Notes: generated from the letters alone by a model not told the origin. A stretch of 64,000 nucleotides of DNA from Flavobacterium psychroterrae (GCF_018380615.1 NZ_JAGYVZ010000005.1:1-64000); one strand, 5' to 3'. Shown: positions 50,442 to 60,496, counted from the first letter of the stretch. Program-made: numbers and translations.

Positions 50442-53069
50442 TTATCGGTTAAGGTAAAGTCGGCCTTGTTGCGCTTTTCTATTATCCTTATTAAAATTGA
50501 TAATATAAAAGTAGACACCGTTTGGCGCTATTCCGTCACCAAAACCAGCTGATTCAGAATTTCTTCCGTCCCAATTTGGTTTATTTACATTTCCTTTAAA
50601 CATTACGTTTCCATATCTATTGAAAATTTCAAGCGTATAATCCGGATATAAAAATTCAATATCAGGAATTCTGAAAGTATCATTTATATTGTCACCATTT
50701 GGCGAAAATCCGTCAGGAATAAAAAATGCATATTGCGAGACATCACAATCAATTAATGAAACGGTTACTTCTAAATTAGTATCAGAAATACAATCAGTTA
50801 CAGTTGAAAGATCAAATCCGTAATATTTGGCTTTATGAACCAATAAACGTGATGAAGCGAGTAAATTTCCGTTATTTTCTGCATCGTACCACGCAACTGT
50901 CGATGGTACATTGGTAACTCGGGACAAATCAGCAATGGTTGGATTTGCCAAACCACAAAAATCTGCTCCTCCGGGATTCAATACAGGAGCGGGTGTATCA
51001 TTAACAATAACTGAAATCATTGTGGGAGCTGATGTACAATTTGAAAGAGAAGTTTCTCTTACATACAGATCTTCTGACTTTAAAACATATGTTCCTGCAA
51101 GTGCCGTTGTTGACGTAGCCGAAGTATACCATTTATATTGAGGTCCGCGTGGAAATAAATTTGTAACTGTTGCTCTATCTACTTTACAAAATATCTGGTT
51201 TTCTGCAATTGGCGCTAACGGAATTGAATTTATAGAAAAACCATCGGATACATTGCTTAAGTTACTGTCACAATTGGTACTATTATTTTTTAAATTAGTA
51301 GCTAAAATTGTTGTAGAGCCAATGTTTAAAAGTAAACCTGCGGGAATTATAAAAGTCGCGTTTCCGTTTAAAACAGTCAAAACCGCGGTTTGTAATGTTG
51401 AGGAATTACTATCTGAAAGTGTGTACGATAATGTAGCATCTGTTAAATTTCCTAAGCCGGAAACTGATACAGAAACGGGATCGTTTAAACAAACATCATT
51501 AATTGCAACTCTCACGGTTGCTGCATTTGGCAAAGGATTAATTACCAAGTTTCCCTGAATATTAGCCACATTTGTACAACCTGTTACGTTATTGGTAATT
51601 TTAATAATCGTTATATTTGAAACGCCACTGTTTACATTTAAAGTTCCGGGAATTCTAAAATTAAAACTTCCGCCAAATGAGTTAATATTGGCAGTTTGTC
51701 CTGTTGCAAAATTATCGCCTGTTATATTATAAACAATGTTATAATTGCCATTAGCTAATTGAGCGGCATTTGAAATTTGTACAACTGAATCCTTATTCTG
51801 GCATGTTGGGAATGTTGTCATTACAGCGCCATCTAAATGTGGCAGCGGATAAATATTTAATTCATCAAATAAATTATCAATAATATTCACACAGGTTTGT
51901 TTACCAGTTGTTGCTGCAATATTAGTAACGCGAATTGTATATAAACCTACTTGTCTAAAATAAGCAGCATCGACAGGAAAACTAATGATACCATTTACAA
52001 AATTTGCGGTGACAGTTGTTGATCCTCCATTGGGACCGGAAACGTTAAAAGTGACTTTGTACTCTCCATCCGGAATTGCTTCAGGTCCTTGGGTAATTGT
52101 TGCCGAATAAGTTGCTGTAGGAATTTTATCCTCACAAATATCTGAGCTTACTACGATTTGGGCGCCTGTAAAATCGAGTCGTTTTTCGAGTGTAATGGTT
52201 ATAGGTACAGTTTGATCCGGACAAATTCTAGTATTAGGAAAAGATCGAACTGTATAGGTATAAATATATTCTCCAGGTCCTAAATCATCAAATACTTCCT
52301 GAAGATTTACATTATGATCTGTTAATGAGGTTAATCCTGCACCATTCCATTCTCCTCCCATATCTTCACCGGCAAGTAAAGTATGGAGGTCTAAATCTGT
52401 ATAAGAGCCTAAATCAGTATCTCCGCATAATTCTAAATCAGTTGCTGTTCCAGGTTCAGGTGCTCTAAAAATGGTCACTGTAACTGTAACCGAGAGAGGT
52501 GCTGTATCACAAGGAAGTACCGGAGGAACGGTATAAGTAAAATCAAATGACCCCTGTAATCCTGTAATTGGAATTACTGCATCTACAGATCCGCCTGAAC
52601 TATTTGTCCAGCTTCCATTTGAATGCGGTCCCATTACGGTACTATTAAATGCTGTGAAAAGATTAAAAGTATTAGCAGAACTACATACGGTAGCAAATGG
52701 AGCCGGAACTCCAGGATATGCGCCAATCGTTAATGTTACAGTAGATGTATTATCTGTACATCCTCCAACACCCAGAACGGTATACGTATATTTGTAAGTA
52801 CCTCCGCGACGTATAAGTTGTCCGTTTAATACTCCTGTGGCAGTATTTAAACCTCTTGAATTATTGTCATCTTTCCATGTTCCGCCAGGAGTTGGTGAAC
52901 CACCTAATAAATCAAATAGTGATATTGATGTATTAACTGGAAGTTCAATATCACAAATTACTTTACTAGCATCAATTCCCGCACATTGTGCATACATTTG
53001 TGAAGGCAAAACCGATAAAAATATAAAAAACAATACAAATTGTAAGAAATTAGCGTATTTTTTAACCAT
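50442..53069 (-). CDS. Large secreted protein with gliding-motility-associated C-terminal (type B) sorting domain
   Basis: 875 residues. The signal peptide is cleaved after SQMYAQ. A long series of immunoglobulin-like or PKD-like segments follows, including repeats with NVSGPNGGSTTVTANFVNG, YNIVYNITGDNFATGQTAN and VSGLGNLTDATLSYTLSD. The last 85 residues are the type B sorting domain: FFIPDGFSPNGDNINDTFRI, IFNRYGNVMFKGNVNKPNWDG and GVYFYIINFN. It should be exported by the type IX system and stay at the surface, probably as an adhesin-like protein, held by the PorP/SprF and OmpA proteins encoded next. Confidence 0.94.
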   Translation of the reverse strand: MVKKYANFLQFVLFFIFLSVLPSQMYAQCAGIDASKVICDIELPVNTSISLFDLLGGSPTPGGTWKDDNNSRGLNTATGVLNGQLIRRGGTYKYTYTVLGVGGCTDNTSTVTLTIGAYPGVPAPFATVCSSANTFNLFTAFNSTVMGPHSNGSWTNSSGGSVDAVIPITGLQGSFDFTYTVPPVLPCDTAPLSVTVTVTIFRAPEPGTATDLELCGDTDLGSYTDLDLHTLLAGEDMGGEWNGAGLTSLTDHNVNLQEVFDDLGPGEYIYTYTVRSFPNTRICPDQTVPITITLEKRLDFTGAQIVVSSDICEDKIPTATYSATITQGPEAIPDGEYKVTFNVSGPNGGSTTVTANFVNGIISFPVDAAYFRQVGLYTIRVTNIAATTGKQTCVNIIDNLFDELNIYPLPHLDGAVMTTFPTCQNKDSVVQISNAAQLANGNYNIVYNITGDNFATGQTANINSFGGSFNFRIPGTLNVNSGVSNITIIKITNNVTGCTNVANIQGNLVINPLPNAATVRVAINDVCLNDPVSVSVSGLGNLTDATLSYTLSDSNSSTLQTAVLTVLNGNATFIIPAGLLLNIGSTTILATNLKNNSTNCDSNLSNVSDGFSINSIPLAPIAENQIFCKVDRATVTNLFPRGPQYKWYTSATSTTALAGTYVLKSEDLYVRETSLSNCTSAPTMISVIVNDTPAPVLNPGGADFCGLANPTIADLSRVTNVPSTVAWYDAENNGNLLASSRLLVHKAKYYGFDLSTVTDCISDTNLEVTVSLIDCDVSQYAFFIPDGFSPNGDNINDTFRIPDIEFLYPDYTLEIFNRYGNVMFKGNVNKPNWDGRNSESAGFGDGIAPNGVYFYIINFNKDNRKAQQGRLYLNR

Positions 53070-53227
53070 AAACTCCTATTTTTTTATAAACATAATAAAA
53101 TTATAACGTTCATAGAACAAAAAAAGAGATTTAATAGTTAAATTTTCACAAAATTTAAAGTAATTGCAAATATGTGGTTATACGATTTAATTTAGTTTAA
53201 TTTTTTATTGAATTGCAGATCATACAT

Positions 53228-54553
53228 TTACAGTTCATCTTCAAGCTTAAATCTGAATTTTAAAAGGAGACTATTTCTTTCTACTTCTAGCGTAATCCAG
53301 ATATCTTCTTCTGATTTTAAAAGTGTATTAATTTGCTGCAGTGTATATTTATAAGGAATATTATTATTGATGCTCACAATAATATCACCTTTTTGCAGTC
53401 CGCATTTTTCGGCAGCTGATTTTTTACGAATATTTACAATTTCATAAACCGGTTTTAATGAAAATTTGTATTTAAAATTGCCGTCTTTTTTATCATTATA
53501 ACCTGATTCTTCTATAGATGTAGCTACTTTTACGGTTTCTAAATGCACCGTTTCCTGTACCCATTGAAGCCCGTTATGCTGAACAGTTATTCCGCTTTTG
53601 TTATAACTGAAGGGATCTGAAAATTTGTTGTTTTTTTTAAGATATAGCTTCTTATCTGCATAATCTAAAACCACGGTAAATCGTTTTAAAACTTCTCCTC
53701 CAATAGAACCAATCCTATCAGGAACCATTTTTACGTTTTTAATAGAACTTGAATCCGGAAAGGAAACTATTGGTTTTTTAAAATTAAAATCTTCGATTAA
53801 AAAATTATCAATTTTGGCTCTATGACCTTCAATATCACCACTAAATCCTTTCCCTAAAAAATCCGGAAAATTCTTTTTAGGTAATTTGATTTTACTATTC
53901 TCAAAAATCCAAAAAGCATCACTATTACCAATATCAATAAGCAGCTTTGCCGGCACTTTAATACTATCAACTATTGCTGTTGTATAAATATAAGGTTTGG
54001 ATTTTTCTATCGTTATTGGTAACATTTTAAACTTTTTCTCCAGTTTTTTGCGCGTTTCTTCATTATTGGAATGAACAATTAATTTCTTTCGCTGATAATT
54101 GATTTCTACGATATTATTTTTAAAAAATTTATATCCAATAATACCATTTACAGGAATCCCAATATGTGAGGATAAATTAAAATTTTGATCTAAAATAATA
54201 TAAACCAAGTGATTGATTGATTTTAGTCCATGCGTTTCTAACGTATTGTTTGTCGATTTTAGTCCTTCAATTTCCTCCTCGCTTCCTAATCCTTTGAGTT
54301 TAATTTTTTGTACGTTATTAAAAGTAACTTCCTGTTTGTCTTCCATACTAAACAAAATAGTTTCTTCGACTCCTGAATCCAGTAAGAGATTCAGCTCGAC
54401 ACCATTTACTTTTATAGGAATAAAAACAAGGTTATTGATCAATTTAAACGGTATAGTAACCCTCTTGCTATGCTTTTCAATCAAAAAATCACCTTGAGCC
54501 TGAAGCGTCAAAGATGCCAAAAGCCCAAAAAACAACATGAAATATTTTTTCAT
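53228..54553 (-). CDS. Retropepsin-like aspartyl protease with PDZ domain
   Basis: 441 residues. The signal peptide is cleaved after LTLQAQ. There are two aspartyl-protease lobes in one chain: LNLLLDSGVEETI (Asp59-Ser-Gly) and KLLIDIGNSDAFW (Asp-Ile-Gly). The PDZ domain near the C-terminus reads RKKSAAEKCGLQKGDIIVSINN. The second motif has Ile where Thr or Ser normally sits, so activity may be altered. Predicted location is the periplasm or outer surface. Single-chain retropepsin-PDZ proteins are common in Bacteroidota and their substrates are unknown. It diverges from the aminotransferase gene. Confidence 0.88.
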   Translation of the reverse strand: MKKYFMLFFGLLASLTLQAQGDFLIEKHSKRVTIPFKLINNLVFIPIKVNGVELNLLLDSGVEETILFSMEDKQEVTFNNVQKIKLKGLGSEEEIEGLKSTNNTLETHGLKSINHLVYIILDQNFNLSSHIGIPVNGIIGYKFFKNNIVEINYQRKKLIVHSNNEETRKKLEKKFKMLPITIEKSKPYIYTTAIVDSIKVPAKLLIDIGNSDAFWIFENSKIKLPKKNFPDFLGKGFSGDIEGHRAKIDNFLIEDFNFKKPIVSFPDSSSIKNVKMVPDRIGSIGGEVLKRFTVVLDYADKKLYLKKNNKFSDPFSYNKSGITVQHNGLQWVQETVHLETVKVATSIEESGYNDKKDGNFKYKFSLKPVYEIVNIRKKSAAEKCGLQKGDIIVSINNNIPYKYTLQQINTLLKSEEDIWITLEVERNSLLLKFRFKLEDEL

Positions 54554-54675
54554 TGATAAAATTTTATGATAAAATTACTAAAAATATTGATAATTGTTAC
54601 ATTTTAATAAGTACCCGTAATGTTTACGTTAAATTCGAAAAAAATATGCAAATTTGCACTTCAATAATAAAACTC

Positions 54676-55872
54676 ATGCCAACAATTTCTCACAAAGGCA
54701 GAAACATGCCCGAATCTCCGATACGTAAACTTGCTCCTTTTGCAGATGCTGCAAAGGAAAAAGGAAAAAAAGTGTATCATTTAAACATTGGTCAACCGGA
54801 TATCAAGACACCCGAAGTGGCCATGGAGGCGGTAAAAAATATTGATTTAACTCTTATAGAATACAGTCCGTCTGCCGGATATGAAAGTTATAGAAAAAAA
54901 TTAGCTCAATTTTACCAACGTCAAAACGTAAATGTTAACTCAGAAGACATCATTATTACTACTGGTGGATCTGAAGCCTTGTTGTTTGCACTGGCCACAA
55001 TTACAGATCCGGGCGATGAAATTATTATTCCTGAACCTTTTTATGCTAATTATCACGCGTTTGCATCCTCAACAAGTGCAACTGTAATTCCTGTAATTTC
55101 AACAATTGAAACAGGATTTGCTTTACCAAGTATTGATGCTGTCGAAAAATTAATTACACCAAGAACGAAAGCCATATTGATTTGTAATCCCGGTAATCCA
55201 ACAGGATATTTGTATTCTGAAGCCGAAATAAAACAATTAGCGGGTTTAATTAAAAAACACGATTTATATTTAATTGCAGACGAGGTTTATCGTGAGTTTT
55301 TATATGATGGAGATGATGTTCATTATTCTGTAATGAATCTTGAAGATGTGCAGCAAAACGTAATCATGGTCGATTCGGTTTCAAAACGTTACAGTATGTG
55401 TGGCGCAAGAATTGGTTGTTTAGTGACTAAAAATAAAGATGTTCTGGCAACGGTTATGAAATTTGCTCAGGCACGTTTGAGTCCGCCTACAATTGAGCAA
55501 ATTGCTTGTGAAGCCGCGATAGATACACCGCAAAGTTATTTTGATGAAGTGATTTCAGAATATAAAAGTCGTCGCGATACTTTAATTACCGAATTGAATA
55601 AAATTGAAGGCGTAATTGTGACTAAACCCAAAGGCGCTTTTTATTGCATTGCACAATTGCCAATAGAAAATGCTGATGATTTTGCGCAATGGCTTCTTGA
55701 AACTTATGACCTTAACGGAGAAACTGTAATGGTTGCTCCCGCTGCCGGATTTTATTCGACTCCGGGAATGGGATTAAATCAGGTTAGAATTGCCTATGTT
55801 ATAAATAAAAAAGATTTAATTACTGCTGTAAACATTTTAAAAGAAGCTCTTTTAGTTTACAATAAGAAATAA
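54676..55872 (+). CDS. PLP-dependent aminotransferase, class I/II
   Basis: About 398 residues from the ATG at 54676; the open frame upstream to 54553 runs over the promoter of the divergent gene and is not typical of the family. Fold-type I marks: IGQPDIKTP, TTGGSEALLFAL, NPGNPTG (171-177), Asp202 in ADEVYREF, and Lys237 in VDSVSKRYSMCGARIG, the Schiff-base residue. It resembles the aspartate/other aminotransferase group often annotated as AspC-like. The amino-acid specificity cannot be told. A strong terminator follows. Confidence 0.92.
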   Translation: MPTISHKGRNMPESPIRKLAPFADAAKEKGKKVYHLNIGQPDIKTPEVAMEAVKNIDLTLIEYSPSAGYESYRKKLAQFYQRQNVNVNSEDIIITTGGSEALLFALATITDPGDEIIIPEPFYANYHAFASSTSATVIPVISTIETGFALPSIDAVEKLITPRTKAILICNPGNPTGYLYSEAEIKQLAGLIKKHDLYLIADEVYREFLYDGDDVHYSVMNLEDVQQNVIMVDSVSKRYSMCGARIGCLVTKNKDVLATVMKFAQARLSPPTIEQIACEAAIDTPQSYFDEVISEYKSRRDTLITELNKIEGVIVTKPKGAFYCIAQLPIENADDFAQWLLETYDLNGETVMVAPAAGFYSTPGMGLNQVRIAYVINKKDLITAVNILKEALLVYNKK

Positions 55873-55895
55873 TTTCAAAATAAATAAACACCTTC

Positions 55896-55929
55896 AAAAA
55901 GACAATAACACGCTATGTTATTGTCTTTT
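55896..55929 (+). terminator. Intrinsic terminator after the aminotransferase gene
   Basis: AAAAAGACAATAACA (55896-55910) pairs with TGTTATTGTCTTTT (55916-55929) across a five-base loop. The stem is perfect over about 13 bp. Confidence 0.88.
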
Positions 55930-56076
55930 GTATTTTTAGAAAACGCCATTTTGATTTTAATTTAAATTATATCTAAAAAGGAACGATTAAATAGTAAAAA
56001 CGATAGAAAAGGTTTCCTTTTTATTAATTATCTTTACCGCCTTAAAAAGATATACCCATACTAATAGTAGTTTTTA

Positions 56077-56748
56077 ATGATAAATAACGAAGATTTTTTA
56101 GACGAAATAGGAGACAATCATTTTAGCAGCAATGCTCAAAACCCTGTTAGACAGGATGCTTTTGACTTAAGTGATGAAGAGAAAATAGAAAAAATAAAAA
56201 AAGATGTTGAAAACATCCTACAGACTTTAGGAATGGATTTGACTGATGATAGCATAAAAGGTACTCCAAACCGTGTTGCAAAAATGTTTGTAAAGGAAAT
56301 TTTTGGAGGTCTTAACCCTACAAAAAAGCCAAAAGCGTCAACTTTTGACAATAATTACAAATACGGTGAAATGTTAGTTGAAAAAAACATCACTGTTTAT
56401 TCTACCTGCGAACACCATTTATTACCCATTATAGGACGAGCTCATGTGGCTTATATTTCCAGTGGAAGAGTTATTGGTTTATCAAAAATGAACCGAATTG
56501 TTGAATATTATGCTAAAAGACCTCAGGTTCAGGAGCGTTTGACAATGCAGATTGTTCAGGAATTACAAATAGCTTTAGGAACTGAAGATGTTGCCTGCGT
56601 GATCGATGCAAAACACCTTTGCGTAAATTCAAGAGGTATTAAAGATATAGAAAGCAGCACCGTAACATCTGAATTTGGCGGAAAATTCAAAGATCCTCAA
56701 ACAAAAAGAGAATTTTTAGATTACATAAAATTGGATACACAATTTTAA
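56077..56748 (+). CDS. folE: GTP cyclohydrolase I
   Basis: 223 residues. Zinc ligands Cys111 and His114 lie in YSTCEHHLLPIIG, and Cys182 in KHLCVNSRGI. TPNRVAKMFVKEIFGG, AYISSGRVIGLSKMNRIVEYYAKRPQVQERL and VTSEFGG are the usual blocks. It converts GTP to dihydroneopterin triphosphate for folate or pterin synthesis. The N-terminal 35 residues are a polar extension common in this phylum. The octameric ladder repeat and a four-helix-bundle gene follow. Confidence 0.97.
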   Translation: MINNEDFLDEIGDNHFSSNAQNPVRQDAFDLSDEEKIEKIKKDVENILQTLGMDLTDDSIKGTPNRVAKMFVKEIFGGLNPTKKPKASTFDNNYKYGEMLVEKNITVYSTCEHHLLPIIGRAHVAYISSGRVIGLSKMNRIVEYYAKRPQVQERLTMQIVQELQIALGTEDVACVIDAKHLCVNSRGIKDIESSTVTSEFGGKFKDPQTKREFLDYIKLDTQF

Positions 56749-56755
56749 ATATCGG

Positions 56756-56824
56756 GTTAATCGTTTATTTGTTAAGTCGTTTAATCGAAAGCAGTTAAAC
56801 AAATAAACGTTTGAACAATTAAAC
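56756..56824. repeat. Octameric ladder hairpin between folE and the four-helix-bundle gene
   Basis: The left half has GTTTA-type pentamers at 56763, 56771 and 56779. The right half has TAAAC-type pentamers at 56796, 56804, 56812 (TGAAC) and 56820. All steps within each half are 8 bases. The halves are near-complementary and can fold as a hairpin. Confidence 0.7.
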
Positions 56825-56833
56825 AAAAAACAC

Positions 56834-57199
56834 ATGCATGTTTTTTCGTTTGAAAAGTTAGAAGTCTGGCAAAACTCCAGAATGTTTGTTTTGGATATTT
56901 ATAAATTAACTAGTAAATTTCCATCAAATGAAATATTCGGAATAACTTCTCAGATAAAAAGAAGCTCCAGTTCAATTGCTACAAATATTGCAGAAGGAAC
57001 TTCGAGAAATACGAATAAAGATAAAGCTCATTTTTTAACTATTTCATATTCATCAGCAATGGAAACTTTAAACCATTTGATTATTTCAAAAGATTTAGAT
57101 TATTTATCTGAGATTGAGTATATAGCATCTCGTGAGAAAATTGAGAAAATCTGCAATCAGATTAATAGTCTTAAAAAGTATTATCTTTCAAAAGAATAA
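56834..57199 (+). CDS. Four-helix-bundle protein (S23/Avd-like)
   Basis: 121 residues starting [30 protein letters not shown] and continuing [23 protein letters not shown], the signature of the S23 family encoded in 23S rRNA intervening sequences and of free-standing four-helix-bundle proteins. The Lys/Arg-rich second helix suggests nucleic-acid binding; the Avd accessory protein of diversity-generating retroelements is related. No reverse transcriptase is present here. Ladder repeats stand on both sides of the gene, and it interrupts the otherwise housekeeping folE-cysS neighbourhood. Confidence 0.93.
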   Translation: MHVFSFEKLEVWQNSRMFVLDIYKLTSKFPSNEIFGITSQIKRSSSSIATNIAEGTSRNTNKDKAHFLTISYSSAMETLNHLIISKDLDYLSEIEYIASREKIEKICNQINSLKKYYLSKE

Positions 57200-57235
57200 A
57201 ACATTTAAGCAATAAACAATGCACGTTTACAAGAT

Positions 57236-57272
57236 TAAACAAATTAACAGTTAAACGAATAAACAGTAAAAC
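57236..57272. repeat. Octameric ladder just before cysS
   Basis: TAAAC-type pentamers start at 57236, 57244 (TTAAC), 57252, 57260 and 57268 (AAAAC), an exact 8-base period with variable triplets (AAA, AGT, GAA, AGT). It ends 4 bases before the cysS start codon and therefore lies in the leader. Confidence 0.75.
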
Positions 57273-57276
57273 GATT

Positions 57277-58764
57277 ATGCCTTTATATAAAAGTCAATCT
57301 TTAAAAGTACATAACACGCTTTCGGGCGAGAAAGAAAATTTCAATCCAATTCATGAGGGAAGTATTGGAATGTATGTTTGCGGACCTACAGTTTACAGTA
57401 ATGTACATCTTGGAAACGTTAGGACTTTTATGTCATTTGACGTAATTTTCAGGTATCTTTTGCACCTTGATTATAAAGTACGTTATGTTCGAAATATTAC
57501 TGATGCAGGACATTTAACAGATGATGGGGATATTGATAACGATCGTTTCGTAAAACAATCCCGATTAGAGAAATTAGAACCTATGGAAATTGTACAGAAA
57601 TATACTGTGGATTTTCATAAAGTGCTAGACACCTTTAATTTCCTTCCTCCTACTATTGAACCAACGGCTACGGGTCATATTTTAGAGCAAATAGAATTAA
57701 CCCAAAAATTAATTGATTCAGGTTTCGCATACGAAAGTAACGGATCTGTTTATTTTGACGTCTTTGAATACAACAAGAGAGGAATGAAATATGGCGAATT
57801 AAGCAATCGTAATATTGATGAGCTTTTTGCTAATACGAGAGATTTAGACGGACAAAATGAGAAAAAGAATCCACAAGACTTTGCGCTCTGGAAAAAGGCT
57901 TCACCAGCACATATAATGCGTTGGAATTCGCCTTGGGGCGAAGGTTTCCCTGGCTGGCATTTAGAGTGTACCGCTATGAGTACTAAATATCTGGGAGAAA
58001 AATTTGATATTCACGGCGGCGGAATGGATTTAAAATTCCCACACCACGAATGTGAAGTTGCGCAAGGAAAAGCATGCAATGGAGAATCACCGGTAAATTA
58101 CTGGATGCACACCAATATGCTTACTATGAACGGATTACGAATGAGTAAATCTACCGGAAATTATATTTTACCTTTAGAATTGGTTAAAGGTGATAATCCT
58201 TTTTTCGAAAAATCATTTGAACCTAATATTGTTCGTTTCTGTTTTCTACAGGCGCATTATCGAAGTGTTTTAGACATTTCTAATGATGCAATGGTAGCAA
58301 GCGAAAAAGGATATCACCGCTTAATGGAATCATATAAATTAGCTTCATCATTAAAGTCAAGCAATTCATCATCCTTAGATGTTGCTGCATGGAGACAGAA
58401 TTGTTATGATGCCATGAACGACGATTTTAATACTCCTATTTTAATTGCACAATTATTTGAAGGAGCACGCTATATTAATGTCGTAAATGACGGAACTGAA
58501 AGATTGACAGCGGAAGATATTGAATTATTATCTACTACGTTTTCTAATTTCTTGTTTGACGTTTTAGGAGTGAATAATAAAGTTTCTCAAAATACGGCAG
58601 ATACAACTGAAAAATTAAATGGAGCAATTGAACTATTAATTCAAATGAGAAATCAGGCTAGAGCCGATAAGAACTTTGCCCTTTCTGATCAGATTCGTGA
58701 CCAATTAATTGATTTAGGAATTCAGTTGAAAGACGGGAAAGAAGGAACCAGCTTTTCAATATAA
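57277..58764 (+). CDS. cysS: Cysteinyl-tRNA synthetase
   Basis: 495 residues. The HIGH-type motif reads HLGN at 44-47 in [17 protein letters not shown], with zinc ligand Cys35 in the same block. Others are [27 protein letters not shown] (further zinc ligands) and RMSKSTGN as the KMSKS motif. It charges tRNA-Cys in the cytoplasm. YidD and Lgt follow closely on the same strand (22 and 64 bases), suggesting one transcript that mixes translation and envelope biogenesis. Confidence 0.97.
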   Translation: MPLYKSQSLKVHNTLSGEKENFNPIHEGSIGMYVCGPTVYSNVHLGNVRTFMSFDVIFRYLLHLDYKVRYVRNITDAGHLTDDGDIDNDRFVKQSRLEKLEPMEIVQKYTVDFHKVLDTFNFLPPTIEPTATGHILEQIELTQKLIDSGFAYESNGSVYFDVFEYNKRGMKYGELSNRNIDELFANTRDLDGQNEKKNPQDFALWKKASPAHIMRWNSPWGEGFPGWHLECTAMSTKYLGEKFDIHGGGMDLKFPHHECEVAQGKACNGESPVNYWMHTNMLTMNGLRMSKSTGNYILPLELVKGDNPFFEKSFEPNIVRFCFLQAHYRSVLDISNDAMVASEKGYHRLMESYKLASSLKSSNSSSLDVAAWRQNCYDAMNDDFNTPILIAQLFEGARYINVVNDGTERLTAEDIELLSTTFSNFLFDVLGVNNKVSQNTADTTEKLNGAIELLIQMRNQARADKNFALSDQIRDQLIDLGIQLKDGKEGTSFSI

Positions 58765-58786
58765 CCAATTCATTTTCTAATAAATC

Positions 58787-59026
58787 ATGAAAGTAACTAC
58801 TCCGTTTGTTTTATTAGTTCGCTTTTATCAAACTGCAATTTCGCCTTTTACACCGGCAAGCTGCAGGTTCGAACCTACGTGTTCGACATATATGATTCAA
58901 GCCCTGCAAACTCATGGATTATTTTATGGCGGATATTTAGGAATAAAACGAATATTGAGCTGTCATCCCTGGGGAAGAACAGGCTACGATCCTGTTCCTG
59001 AAAAGAAGTGTTCTCACAAACATTAA
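58787..59026 (+). CDS. yidD: Membrane protein insertion efficiency factor
   Basis: 79 residues, the usual YidD length. The family core is complete: [29 protein letters not shown], then [24 protein letters not shown], with three conserved cysteines. It helps insertion of membrane proteins together with YidC; yidC is not in the window. It sits 22 bases after cysS. Confidence 0.95.
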   Translation: MKVTTPFVLLVRFYQTAISPFTPASCRFEPTCSTYMIQALQTHGLFYGGYLGIKRILSCHPWGRTGYDPVPEKKCSHKH

Positions 59027-59090
59027 CTTTAAATAAAGACTTACTCTGCTTTAAATATTTATTTTTACAACTCAAAAAACAATTTAATAT

Positions 59091-60023
59091 ATGTCACACT
59101 CCTTAAATGTCATTTGGAATCCTTCAGAAGGAATCGATTTAGGATTTTTTATGATTCGTTATTACAGTTTAATGTTCGTAATCGCTTTTGGTTTAGGCTG
59201 GTTTATAATGAAAAACATTTTCGAGCGTGAAAATGAATCAATCGACAAGTTAGATTCTTTATTTGTATGGACCGTCTTAGCTACATTAATAGGAGCTCGT
59301 TTAGGTCATGTATTATTTTATGATTGGGAATATTTTAGAAATCATTTACTTGAAATCTTTTTACCTTTTAGATTCGAACCAAAATTTGAATTTACAGGCT
59401 TTCAGGGATTAGCCAGTCATGGTGCCGCAATTGCAATTATCATTGCCATGTACTATTATAGTAAAATGATCTTAAAACGTCCGTTATTATGGATATTGGA
59501 TCGTGTAGTAATTCCGGTGGCAAGCGGCGCAATCTTTGTTCGTTTAGGAAACTTCTTTAATTCTGAAATCATAGGAAAAGAAACTGATTCTGCTTTTGGA
59601 ATTCGTTTTTTACACGATCAGTTCAGTAAATCTGAAGCTGTAAATGCAACTCAAATCGCAGATCCAAAAGCTGCTTATAATGCAATCGCAACAGATCCTA
59701 AATTTGCCGATTTATTGGCTCAGGTTCCTGTAAAACACCCAACTCAATTGTATGAAGGTATTGCTTATATTTTTGTTTTTGCAATTCTGTTCTTTTTATA
59801 CTGGAAAACAAATGCAAGGCTTAAATCAGGATTATTATTCGGATTGTTCCTTGTTCTTTTATTTGTAGTACGTTTTATCGTTGAATTTGTAAAAGAAAGC
59901 CAAGGCGGTTTTGAGAACGAATTAGGCATTTTCTCAACGGGACAATGGTTAAGTATCCCTTTTATCATTATCGGACTTTTCTTTATCATCAGAGCACAAA
60001 GAAATCCTTTAGCAGCATCTTAA
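59091..60023 (+). CDS. lgt: Prolipoprotein diacylglyceryl transferase
   Basis: 310 residues with seven membrane segments. Key blocks are ATLIGARLGHVLFYDWEYF, GLASHGAAIAIIIAMYYY (catalytic His region), the signature VRLGNFFNSEIIGKETDSAFG, and HPTQLYEGIAYI. It attaches diacylglycerol to the lipobox cysteine of lipoproteins, several of which are encoded in this window. A perfect terminator follows the gene. Confidence 0.96.
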   Translation: MSHSLNVIWNPSEGIDLGFFMIRYYSLMFVIAFGLGWFIMKNIFERENESIDKLDSLFVWTVLATLIGARLGHVLFYDWEYFRNHLLEIFLPFRFEPKFEFTGFQGLASHGAAIAIIIAMYYYSKMILKRPLLWILDRVVIPVASGAIFVRLGNFFNSEIIGKETDSAFGIRFLHDQFSKSEAVNATQIADPKAAYNAIATDPKFADLLAQVPVKHPTQLYEGIAYIFVFAILFFLYWKTNARLKSGLLFGLFLVLLFVVRFIVEFVKESQGGFENELGIFSTGQWLSIPFIIIGLFFIIRAQRNPLAAS

Positions 60024-60046
60024 ATTTTATTTATTTTTAATATAAA

Positions 60047-60080
60047 AAAACGCCCAAAACTTAATTGTATTGGGCGTTTT
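60047..60080 (+). terminator. Intrinsic terminator after lgt
   Basis: AAAACGCCCAA (60047-60057) pairs perfectly with TTGGGCGTTTT (60070-60080) across a 12-base loop, with T-rich sequence after it. Confidence 0.88.
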
Positions 60081-60196
60081 CTTTATTAAACCATTACCCA
60101 CATCCCGAAATTATCAATGAGAAATTATCACACTAAATAGCCATTAATTTTTTGTTTTTTAAAGAGCACAACTTACCGTTTTCACCATAACCCTGA

Positions 60197-60265
60197 GTCC
60201 CGCTGTACACTATATCTTTTCCCTGCTAAAGGAGCAGGAAAAAGGATATCGTTTCCATCGGGGCT
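60197..60265 (-). repeat. Dispersed hairpin element, copy 2
   Basis: Read on the minus strand it starts AGCCCCGATGGAA (60265-60253) and ends ACAGCGGGAC (60206-60197), both as in copy 1 at 2044-2114. Between them is a stem built on ATATCCTTTTTCCTGCT and AGCAGGGAAAAGATAT with a CCTTT loop. The stem sequence differs from copy 1 but stays paired. It lies in the 473-base gap between lgt and the acetyltransferase, which otherwise shows no gene. Confidence 0.7.
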
Positions 60266-60496
60266 AATTTAGAAATGTATTTTCCATAAGAGTTTACGCT
60301 TAATTTACTTTGAAGATTAATCATTATCAGGGAAAAGAAAAGCTTCTAATAATCTAGCGCACTGAAATTTAAAAAAAGACTTTGATTTACTAATTTATTT
60401 TCTTTAAATTCGGTTGAACATAAAAATAAAAAAAAACTGTTCTTATTGCAGCAACCTTGGATAAATTCAAAATTATTTACCTTAAAATTATTAGTA

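Noticed and set aside
56834..57199. Diversity-generating retroelement accessory protein (Avd)
   Set aside because: The family is related, but no reverse transcriptase, template repeat or variable target gene is present in the window.
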